This document shows positions 34,927 through 43,943 of a DNA stretch of 64,000 nt, in pieces. Positions within the stretch are counted from its first letter, which is position 1. Each line of letters begins with the position of its first letter. Source of the stretch: Sabellastarte sp. h YS-2021 (taxonomy: Eukaryota > Annelida > Polychaeta > Sabellida > Sabellidae); NCBI GenBank assembly GCA_964017235.1, contig OZ024935.1:88937052-89001051 (forward strand). The letters run 5' to 3'. Made by a program: the position numbers and the translations under genes. The notes under the pieces were generated by a model. The model searched no databases. It was not told where the DNA came from and saw only the letters and a program-made list of their open reading frames with translations.

Positions 34927-36099
34927 TTAGATTAAGGTACATTGAATAAGTGAATACATTATACAGATAAGAATATAAAAAGACCTTACTGTGAACATCT
35001 GGAGAGGTAACTGATACCTAGACCCTGGGAAAGACTCCTGAAGACTTGGTTGCAGCTGGCATGCCCCCCCTTCTTTTCTTCCCAAAGACGAGGATGCTGA
35101 GGGGAAGGGTCTAGGACTTGTTGTGCCGCTACTACTGGTCCCAGATACATATTGTTGTCGTTGTCTGACTAAGTAAGGTCTTTTAGGTAAAAATTGGTAA
35201 ATGTGTTGTGAGCTTTCCAGTGACATGCTCGCATGATTTGGTCCACCGATTTTGGTCTGCTTGATGGTAACAAAGTAGAATAGTTTGTTTCAACCAGGAA
35301 GAGAGTGTAGCGGGTCTGATGTCTGAGGTATATCCTTTCTTTAAGGAGATGAAAAGGAGAGACCGGGAACCTCTCAGGTCATTGGTTCAGTCCAAATAGT
35401 ACCTCAGGGCCCACATCGGACACAGGGTCCTGTCTTCTTTGAATTGTCTATCTACAATGGTAGTCAAAGCAGGAATAGTCACCAGAGACATACTTTGAGA
35501 ACCTTCTCTTGCTAGTTGGTTTTTGGCTATAAAGTCAGAAGAAGGGAACAAGGCAACCTTTCCCCATTGGCCTAGATTCGATACTTTGTTTGCAACCCAG
35601 CGTGGATTTCACTGCGGCACTTGCCGGAGGCCAAAGCTAGCAAGAATGCAGTTTTGAGAGTAAGATGTTTGAGGTCTGTGTCTTTCATACGCTCAAAGGG
35701 CGCTTTTGTGAGCTCATTGAGAACAACAGAAAAGTTCCACTTGGGAAGATTTCTGGAACTTTTGGGACGATCCCTGTGGAAACTGGAGAGTAACCTGTGA
35801 AGGTCTTCCTTACGTGCGATATGCTGGGCCGTTGGGCCCAGAGTGTCAACAATGGCAGTCCTGTAACCATCAATGGTCGAGGGGCGCCTGTTCAGATCCT
35901 GGTACAGGTACATGAAAAAATCTGAGATTTGTTTCACAGATGGAGTGGAGAAATCCACCGAATTTTCTCTGCACCATTTTTCAAATAGGGCCCACTTTGA
36001 CTTGTAGATGGTCCTTGTTGATGACCGCTGAGGGGCAGCAATTCTCTCTGCCACCTCCACAGAGAAGCCTTGTTCTTGGAGTTGTCCGCTCCTAGACAC
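34927..36099 (-). pseudogene. DIRS tyrosine recombinase (broken)
   Basis: The open frame 36099-35572 reads SSTRTIYKSKWALFEKWCRE, then VKQISDFFMYLYQDLNRRPS and TIDGYRTAI. This is the SAM-like N-terminal core-binding domain of DIRS recombinases. The catalytic half follows in other frames to about 35100: RGS/YTSDIRPAT-type sequence, then RACHWKAHNTFTNFYLKDLT (35225-35165), whose Tyr in the TF.NFYLKD context is the presumed nucleophile, and GPVVAAQQVL. Several stops and frameshifts make it inactive. It directly follows the RNase H region, with no methyltransferase domain between them visible to me. Confidence 0.82.
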
Positions 36100-37248
36100 C
36101 AGGCGCGGAGGTTGAGATGTTGCGGATTGCTGTGGAACACGTAATTGTGGGACTGTTCTCCGCTGAGTGAGTTCCTCCTTGTTTGTTTATGTAGGCTACC
36201 ACTGTTGAGTTGTCCGTTGCAACTAGAACTGTTTGGTTTTGACACTGGTCCTTGAATCTTCGAAGTGAGACCGAGTTCAACTCTAGGACGTTTATGTGTA
36301 GCCTTTTTTCCTGAACTGACCACAGAGCCTTTGTAGAACTTTGAGCGCCCCAACCTTCGTTTGAGGTGTCTGTAAAGAGTTGGATACTGTGGTCTTTGGG
36401 ATGAAGGTCTGAGCCTTTCATCACGTTTGCAGGATTCTGCCACCAGTCTAGATGTGCAGAAATCGTTTCTGTCCAAGGAAGGAGGCCGTCCAGTGACTGA
36501 GGATATCTCCAGTTCTCCTTGAGATGAAACTGAAAGGGCCTCATGTGAAGGCGTCCCTCCGGGACCATCTTCTCCATTGAGGCAAGCAACCCAATTAGCG
36601 ACATCAAACATCTTGCAGGCAAAACATGTTTTGACTTGAGTCGTAGGATCAAATCCTGAAGTTTGAGCCATCTCTCTGTGGGTTTTACAAGGGCTCAATC
36701 TAGGTGGTATTCGTAGCCCACGAACGAGAACACCTGAGTCGGTTTCAGTTCTGACTTTACGCTGATTTATTATCCACCCCAAGGACTGGGTTAGATCTAC
36801 TACTGCCTGAGTGTTCACTTGGGCCTCCTCCTGCGACTGGGACCTGATCAGCCAGTCTTCCAGGTATTGGTGAAGTCTGAGACCTCTGGAGAGGGCCATT
36901 AGCTTCACTTCCTTTACAATCATTGTAAAGACCTGGGGGGCTGTGGCCAGTCCGAAGGGGAGGGATGTGAACTGGAAAACCTGAGACCTGTGGCAAAACC
37001 TTAGGTATTTCCTTGAGTTTGGGTGGATGGGGATGTGAAGGTTGGCGTCCGATAGATCTATCGACAATACCTACTCCCCTGGAATCAGGGAGGTCCTGAT
37101 GGACTCCAGAGTTTCCATTTTGAACTTTTCTACGTGTAGAAAAGTGTTGAGCCTGCTTAAGTCTATTACCAGCCTCCACGGTTGGTGAGGCTTGGGGACT
37201 AGAAACAGGCGACCATTGGTGATAATGTTTAACATGTTTCAGGAACAT
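36092..37248 (-). pseudogene. DIRS reverse transcriptase - RNase H (broken)
   Basis: The minus-strand frame from 37067 reads SIDLSDANLHIPIHPNSRKY, LRFCHRSQVFQFTSLPFGLA, TAPQVFTMIV and then HQYLEDWLI at the active site. The usual Y-L-D-D is Y-L-E-D here, so a catalytic Asp is replaced. Upstream blocks (PHQPWRLVIDLSRLN) lie in another frame, with a TAG stop just before SIDLS. RNase H follows in a third frame: QLFTDTSNEGWGAQ, NVLELNSVSLRRF, ATDNSTVVAYINKQGGTHS. The order RT-RH-YR identifies a DIRS-type element. Frameshifts are visible at about 36,650 and 37,070. Confidence 0.9.
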
Positions 37249-37323
37249 TTGTTTGTTTGCCAGTCTCTGCTGAAAGAACGGAGGCGACCTCCTACTGGTG
37301 GACTGAGGGAGACTTTGGAGGAG

Positions 37324-37581
37324 TCATTGGGAGGAGGGGTTTCCACACCCTTGTCCCCTATTGTGGGGTCGAAAACGACCCCTGGAGCCTCTGAAGTTTG
37401 GTCTTCCTCTGCCAGAGGAAAACGATTGGTTACTGCTTTGAGAGGAATTGCCCCCACAGGGGCGTTTTCTGTAGGAGCCTCTTTTCTTCTTGTGGTGGGG
37501 ACCACGAAAGGGCTTGTTCTGGTAGGGTCCAAAACCCTGAGTGTTTTTAGAAGTGCCTTTTAAGGAGGAAGTCCTCTCCAT
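37324..37581 (-). pseudogene. DIRS gag-pol linker, basic Arg/Gly-rich piece
   Basis: The frame 37581-37324 reads PYQNKPFRGPHHKKKRGSYR and GRGRPNFRGSRGRFRPHNRG, an RGG-like nucleic-acid-binding stretch of the type found at the end of DIRS gag proteins. It sits between the gag body and reverse transcriptase. Confidence 0.7.
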
Positions 37582-37838
37582 CTTTGACTAATAGAGACTT
37601 GAAAAGAGGAGTAGGCCAGAAGGGCGAGTTCCTCAATTCTTGATGTCTCGAGTCCCCTAGATGGGATGAAGGAGGGTCATTTCGGCCTCTCTTCGCAGAA
37701 GGCCAGTGTTGCCCATGGTGTATAGTTCACTCTGTGAAGGCCCTTCTCCAGAAAAGTGTTACATAAAGAAGCAGTCCTAGTAAAAGTAGCAGTGAAATTA
37801 ATAGTAGAGAGGTTCTGCCTAGCCTGATGTTCGAGTTC

Positions 37839-39256
37839 CTAGAGAACTTGCAGGGGAACCTTGGCCACGGGGGCCCCTGAGGGCTTGGGAGAAATACAGA
37901 TTTTCACGAAATCTGTGTTAAGTTCTTGAAGTTTGTCTTCAAAACAAGGTTGTCCCACCTTGTAGCACTTGGCTGTGGAAGCTGGGGGTTTAATGTATTT
38001 ACCCTCAGGTAAATTAGAGGCCAAGAAATCTTGCTCAAACTTCTCAAAGGCATCTTTGAGAATAGGGTTCAAAGGGAGCATAGCAGAAGGGCCTCTAGGC
38101 CTTAGCTCCTGTTGGCCTTTCTCATCGTCCAGGCCTAGCACAGTGGTAGAGGACCTAGGCAAAGTTTCCCTGGGGTCAGGGAGGTCAAGAACGTGCCTGA
38201 AGGTTTCCACTTCCTCTGTATACTGAGAAGGTAGATCAGTCATATCTACCTCCCTATAAAACACTGGATCTGTGCTGTCCTGAGGCTGAGGTTCTGGAGG
38301 AACCTTAAGCTGAGATTTTGTAAGCTTTTTGACAAGGGTAAAGGACTCATCTTCCTCTGCCGACGACTGAGAAATATGGCTGGGTTTAGATTTGTGTTTC
38401 CTCTTATCAGAATGCTTCTTATGTTTAGGAAGTACCTGGTAGTACTCCGAATCGGAACAATGTTCCGAGTGCTCGGATTCAACATCCGAGTGTTTGGAAG
38501 CATGCTCGGACTGAGGTTGAGAAGACTTGGGAGGAAGTGGAGGTCCATAGGGCTCCAAGTCCATAGGTTGAACATCCGAGTGTTCGGATGGAGAAAGATT
38601 AGAAGTCCGAGGCGGAGGGTCGGGTTGAGAAGAAGTTCCAGGCAGAGGTTTTGCTTGGCGGAGTCGAATGTCTTGACTAAACCTGACTTGGATGCTTTTT
38701 GAAAAGAAAGCATTTCGTCTCTGAGAGACTTCATAGCCTCAAGAATTGAAGCCTGGAACACCCCCATTTCCTGTTTTAGTTGGATGTTTAGTGAACTACC
38801 CAGGGATTTTACCAGCCTACTTTCTATTTTATTCTGCAATGCAGTACCTGAGGTAGGTGGAACATTATGGGGGGGGGAGTTGAGAGACAGAGATTCAAAA
38901 TGCAAGGGTTGGGGACGTGGGGGTGAGGAAAATAAATTCTCAGCAGCACCCTCAAGGTCTGCTTGATTACCAGTGAAAGATTCCTCATTGTCACCCAACA
39001 AATCCAGATCATCTTTGCTGGTATTAACATCCGATGATTTTTGCTTCCGAGTGTACTGACGTCTGTGCTTGATTTCAGTCTGTTGTTCCTCTGTGAAATT
39101 TGCACAGATATTGCAGGGAGAAAGATTGGTGACACAGGGATCATCTCCCTTGCCAGATTCTCTACAAGTCCGACAGTAGTTGTGTAAATCAAAAGGGAAG
39201 CAGAAATGCCGGCATTTAGATGATCTGGGTTTGGAACTAGCTTGGTGGGAAGACAT
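37839..39256 (-). pseudogene. DIRS gag-like protein (frameshifted)
   Basis: It starts at ATG 39256, MSSHQASSKPRSSKCRHFCF, with a Cys/His cluster (C..FCFPFDLHNYCRTC.....DDPC....SPCNIC) typical of the N terminus of DIRS-type gag. A coiled-coil-like section follows. The frame then shifts at about 38,600 into 38564-37839, rich in Ser/His/Glu (HSDVESEHSEHCSDSEYY, HKKHSDKRKHKSKPSH), and ends with a conserved-looking acidic and hydrophobic part (LLNPILKDAFEKFEQDF-like). Stop at 37839. It presumably packages the element RNA. Confidence 0.8.
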
Positions 39257-39259
39257 TTT

Positions 39260-40050
39260 AATGCAATAAAATCGACTCAGAAAAGAAAATCACCAACTAA
39301 CAGATATTAAGAAGACACAGAATGACAAACTTGACAAAGGCAAGCTTGAGAAACGTAACAAAATATATTATAAGGCAAGAGGAGAGAAGACCTCTAAAGA
39401 AAAAACAGAGGTATAGCAGAGTTTTTACATTGTAATCATTCCTACCCAGGGTAGTACACTGACCTAATTGTGAATTACCAATGAAATCATTTAACAGGCA
39501 TGTGGGTGGAGCTTGAAGAACCATCCCAGGGTAGTTTGGGTGGTTAGTGGTGTACAAGGGGTGTTTAAGCTCATTAAAAAAGAAAATTTTAATATGAATC
39601 CATTATGTTGGAGGGATGAAGGACTTGGTACACATTTCCCAAACAACAGGGCCAAATATGACTTTTCATCACTATGCAAATGATTTAACACCAAGAAACA
39701 TGTATGTACAATATTATGCACCTTTTGATTTTGGGTAGTCTTCTTCTAGGCTCTGAGATATTTTTTATGTTTAATATTTTTTATATACTTCTGTATTTTT
39801 ATATTTTTTCAACAGCAAGTATCCACGATATTTAAACAGCAAACTGAATACTGGAACTAAGTGTAACTGAAAAAAACCAATCTGACCTGTACAAAACATA
39901 ACTAGAGGATCGCTCGCAAAAAAAAGATAATGTTTTTGCATAGCAAAAACAAAGCGTCCCGAAAAGGATATAAAGGTGAGTGCTAAAGTATTAAGAAAAT
40001 GCTTCGTTTCTAGCCTTATACTGTTGTGGCAACCAAAGTCAGCGCAAATT
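39260..40050. other. 5' flank of DIRS element and spacer
   Basis: No matching DIRS terminal repeat was found here, so this end of the element may be lost or diverged. A short hairpin 'GCAAAAAAAAGATAATG-TTTTTGC' lies near 39,918. Confidence 0.4.
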
Positions 40051-40056
40051 TTTTTT

Positions 40057-41172
40057 GAAAATTGGCATGGCTACTCTGGAGAGATACCCTGTGGGTCAAA
40101 AATTTCGTCGAAATCGCTCTATCTAGCACGGTTTTCGAGATATAAGCATTTTTGTGTTTTGCAATTTTGCGAAAAATTCGAAAATTCAAAATGGCCGCCA
40201 TTTTTTGCGAGAAATTTTTTGTTTGAAAATTGGCATGGCTACTCTGCAGAGATACCCTGCGGGTCAAAAATTTCGTCGAAATCGCTCTATCTAGCAGGGT
40301 TTTCGAGATATAAGCATTTTTATGTTTTGCAATTTTTGCGAAAAATTCGAAAATTCAAAATGGCCGCCATTTTTGGCGAGAAAATTTTTTTTTGAAAATT
40401 GGCATGGCTACTCTGCAGATATACCCTGTGGATCAAAAATTTCGTCGAAATCGCCCTACCTTGCAGGGTTTTCGAGATATAAGCATTTTTATGTTTTGCA
40501 ATTTTTGCGAAAAATTCGAAAATTCAAAATGGCCGCCATTTTTGGCGAGACAAAAATTTTTTTGAAAATTGGGATAGTTACTCTGCAGAGATACCCTGTG
40601 GGTCAAAAATTTCGTCGAAATTGCTCTATCTAGCACGGTTTTTGAGATATAAGCATTTTTGTGTTTTGCAATTTTTGCGAAAATTTCAAAAATCAAAATG
40701 GCCGCCATTTTGGGCGAGACAAAAATTTTTTCAAAATTGGGAAAACTACTCCGCAGAGATACCCTGCGGGTCAAAAATTTCGTCGAAATTGCTCTATCTA
40801 GCACGGTTTTCGAGATATAAGCATTTTTGTGTTTTGCAATTTTTGCGAAAATTTCGAAAATCAAAATGGCCGCCATTTTTGGCGAGACAAAAATTTTTTG
40901 AAAATTGGGAAAAGTACTCCGCAGAGATATCGTGCGGGTCAAAAATTTTGTCGAAATTGCTCTATCTAGCACGGTTTTTGAGATATAAGCATTTTTGTGT
41001 TTTGCAATTTTTGCGAAAATTTCGAAAATTCAAAATGGCCGCCATTTTGGGCGAGACAAAAATTTTTTGAAAATTGGGAAAACTACTCCGCAGAGATACC
41101 CTGTGGGTCAAAAATTTTGTCGAAATCGCTCTATCTAGCACGGTTTTCGAGATATAAGCATTTTTGTGTTTT
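40057..41172. repeat. 169-bp tandem satellite, about 6.6 units
   Basis: Unit starts at 40057, 40225, 40394, 40564, 40732, 40900 and 41069, so the period is 168-170 bp. Each unit contains 'GAGATACCCTG', 'GGTCAAAAATTTCGTCGAAA', 'CTCTATCTAGCACGG', 'TTTTCGAGATATAAGCATTT', then 'AAAATGGCCGCCATTTT' and a poly-T. The final unit breaks off after the TATAAGCATTT part. Internal copies differ from each other by a few percent. Long frames on both strands here are by-products of low stop density in the unit. Confidence 0.96.
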
Positions 41173-41175
41173 CCT

Positions 41176-41700
41176 TATTTGGAAAATTCGTAATGATTAA
41201 TTAATCATTAATTACTCGGCCATTTCTTGACCAATCAATGCCAAAATCTAATGATTTCCAGATTTTAATAGAATGAATGTATTTGCCAAGTTTCAGGTGA
41301 ATTGATAAAATTCATTTGAAGTTATCATCCGGACAACCTTCCCCATCGAAAAAAGACATTTTTGGTCATGTGACCTCTCTGATTGGTTGAAATGTCACTG
41401 CAGCATATTCAAAAAAATTCCCCAAGGCTACTGCCTAAACCTGCCAAATTTGAAAAGAATCCGCCTAACGGTTACAGAGTTATAAGGAAAACAAAATGCG
41501 GAGCCGGCGGAGCCTGAAGCTCTCCCATACAAGGGACGCTTAATTAATTTTCAAAAGGAATCAGCATGACATTTGCATTATATTCTACTTAGTTCAAACC
41601 AAAGTTGATTAGCTAAGGTCCAAGATCAAATACCAAGTTTTTATGTTTCATTTAAAAGCCAACATAATATTTGTACAGACTTACATTATTTTATACCTTG
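41176..41700. other. Non-coding sequence following the satellite
   Basis: Contains 'TTTTGGTCATGTGACCT' (about 41360) and ends near 'CAAGGGACGCTTAATTAA' (about 41528). A similar order of words (TTTTGGTCATGTGACCTT at about 49347, AAGGGATGCTTAAATTA at about 49533) occurs at 49.2-49.55 kb, suggesting two relatives of an undefined element. Confidence 0.45.
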
Positions 41701-41704
41701 AGCC

Positions 41705-41745
41705 GGGGGGGGGGGGGGGGGGGGGGCACAGTGACAGAGTGGTAA
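41705..41745. repeat. Poly-G tract joined to a SINE head fragment
   Basis: About 22 G, then CACAGTGACAGAGTGGTAA, which is the A-box region of the SINE family seen at 2.2 and 24.4 kb. The rest of the SINE is missing. Confidence 0.7.
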
Positions 41746-41749
41746 GTTA

Positions 41750-42969
41750 CAGAAATAACAATTTCTTAGTACTTCCTTTTTCCAAAATATTCTGCACTAA
41801 TTTTTCATTATGTAAAGCATAGAAAAGCCCTATAGAGAAAATCCATGCAGAGCAAAGTCACACTATTTGTTGACTCCCCCATCGAGAAATGCCCTACACC
41901 ATTTTTGAGACTGTGGATAGAACAATGCCAAACATAAACTGTTTCACAATTATGTATCACTTTTATTATTTCCAAATTATTATTGTTTTGAGTATTTGCT
42001 ATGTGACATACACATTTATTGTTCTGCAAACTAAAATACTTTAACATTCACAATGCAAATAACATATTAAAAAATAATGTATTACTAATCAAAAGTAAGT
42101 AAATACACCCCAATCTTCAAGAACAAATTCTAAGTTCAACTGACTGTAAAAGTTCTGGAACAAACTCAATTTCCACTTGAAGATTTCACTGCAACATTTT
42201 TTAATCAGTTATTATCTAGAGATTGAGTAATTGTAATCCAGAGGGGTTTTACCTAGCTAACAAATTAATTTATTTTATTGTTTCTGAAACTACAAAGGGG
42301 CATTAGGATTGAAAATTACAGCACTGGTTAGTTTGAATAGCAATTGAAATACCCTTTAAGTAATGATCAACCCTTTCATTTGTAAACTGAACATGATATA
42401 TAGGGCTTTCTTCAAGATCTAGAGAATAGCGCATGCTTTTCTACATGGATATAAAAGAACTGTAGCGCTTTTCTCCTGTAGGGCTTTTCTTTGTAGGGCT
42501 TTTTCCCAGTCTTCAATCAATAACTGAGGGGTTGGCATATTACACTGATGAAATGTGATCGCTTCACTTTCAAAACTCCAATAGTTAATTTACCCACTAA
42601 GGTGGCTCACTAATGTGATCACAGTTTAGCAAGAACACACATGCACCAATTTGTCAAAAAACCAGGCACCACACACTTTCTATAACCAGCCACTTGACAT
42701 GTCATAATACTGGCCAGTTTTTAAAAGGTTCCAACAGACAATACATCATATTGTCCAGTTTTGGATGTGTACACAAATATTGCTCTACACATATATAAAG
42801 TTGCCACCCCTCAAAATTTATTTAACTTAGGCATTGCCATATAAGGCATGCAACTACCCAGCTTACTTCCCACGGGTGTACAATGTAAAAACTCTAATGA
42901 GAATTAAATCCGAGCGGAAGCGCGGAAACCTCACAAAAACGTTATCATCTCAAAAAAATACTGAATGAG
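41750..42969. other. Non-coding interval before the gypsy element
   Basis: AT-rich, without convincing exons. 'GTAGCGCTTTTCTC' and 'GTAGGGCTTTTC' near 42,460-42,500 are short local repeats. Confidence 0.45.
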
Positions 42970-43211
42970 TGTTTGGAAATACTGTAATGAACAAGCCCTG
43001 GATAGGCTACTGTTATTAGTGAAATGCACTGAGGTCAAGCCAGTTGTTTGTGCAAAAACTCACCACATTATAAATGCATTAAAAAGCACTTAAACACAGA
43101 AATCCTATAAACCTCCAGATATCTGGAGCAGTTACTTTTGGGCAATGGCTTTGTAAAGATGTATCTCCTGTTTCTAACATATTCACTGTTTTGAATGTTA
43201 AATATATGTAA
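42970..43211 (+). repeat. Ty3/gypsy 5' LTR
   Basis: 242 bp starting TGTTTGGAAATACTG. It aligns without gaps to 47488-47729 with four differences that I can count (about 98% identity). The true end may be the CA at 43220-43221, directly next to the primer-binding site; the 3' LTR lacks those last ten bases. Confidence 0.93.
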
Positions 43212-43221
43212 CTTGAAAACA

Positions 43222-43237
43222 TGGTGTCAGAAGTAAA
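43222..43237 (+). promoter_or_regulatory. Primer-binding site
   Basis: TGGTGTCAGAAGTAAAA begins one base after a CA that would close the LTR. TGG followed by TGTCAGAAGT complements the 3' end of a tRNA-Leu(CAA)-type tRNA as I know it. The last few bases differ. Confidence 0.75.
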
Positions 43238-43433
43238 ACTTTAATTTAAAATTAATTAAAGAATATATTCACAAGCAAAAGGATAACCATTTACATACAA
43301 TAGCAAAAGGATATAATTGGGAAACAGTTATTTTAGACAAGCAAATAATTGTGGACAGTTATATTATAATCTGTATGTAATTCAGGTGCTCTGAAAAGGT
43401 GATATAAAGCAAGAAAAAAATAAATACAGGAAA

Positions 43434-43943
43434 ATGACTGAGGATCAACCATCTCAAAGCCAGGGAGCAGCCGCAGCAGTAACTCAGCCGATGTACATCC
43501 CAGGAAACTTTCCCTTGCCAGCACCATTAGAATATAAAGGTTATGTATATTCCAGCTGGAAATTCTTCAGACTTGAGTGGGAAGATTATGAAGTCGCAAC
43601 ACAACTGAACACCAAATCAGAAGAAATGAGGATAGCTACATTGCGTTCAGTTATGGGGAAAGAGTGCCTGAGAATTTATACACACCTTGACATCCCAGAG
43701 GCAGATAAAAAGCAGGTGAAGAAAACACTAGATGCCCTAGAAAAGCATTTTCAGCCAACAAAAAACACTGTATATGAACGCTACGTATTCAACAGCTGCT
43801 CACAAGGACAATCAGAGAGCATAGAACAATATATAGCTCGACTTCGGCAGCTAGCATAGACTTGTGACTACGGATCTCTGACAGAAGAGGTCATTCACGA
43901 CAGGCTCATTCTCGGTATAAAGGATTCAGCTGCCAGAGCCAGA
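43434..43943 (+). pseudogene. Gypsy gag, with in-frame TAG
   Basis: ATG at 43434 begins MTEDQPSQSQGAAAAVTQPM. The core reads FFRLEWEDYEVATQLNTKSE and then TLRSVMGKECLRIY and ESIEQYIARLRQLA, the capsid-type gag region of gypsy elements. A TAG at 43857-43859 interrupts it. The same frame goes on (TCDYGSLTEEVIHDRLILGI) into the 43944 frame, so this is one nonsense change in a single gag-pol frame, or possibly a readthrough site, although nothing around it signals that. Confidence 0.88.

Noticed and set aside
36757-37248. 163-codon minus-strand frame in the reverse-transcriptase region
   Set aside because: It overlaps true RT code in another frame and has no RT motif itself.
37192-38702. Plus-strand frames of 85-123 codons across the DIRS gag region
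   Set aside because: Antisense to recognisable gag and RGG-like code.
40057-41172. Evenly spaced repeats as a CRISPR array
   Set aside because: There are no unique spacers; the whole 169-bp unit repeats. The genome is eukaryotic.
40016-41200. Several open frames on both strands of the satellite (up to 179 codons)
   Set aside because: They follow the 169-bp period, shift frame with each unit and repeat the same peptide; low stop density in the unit explains them.
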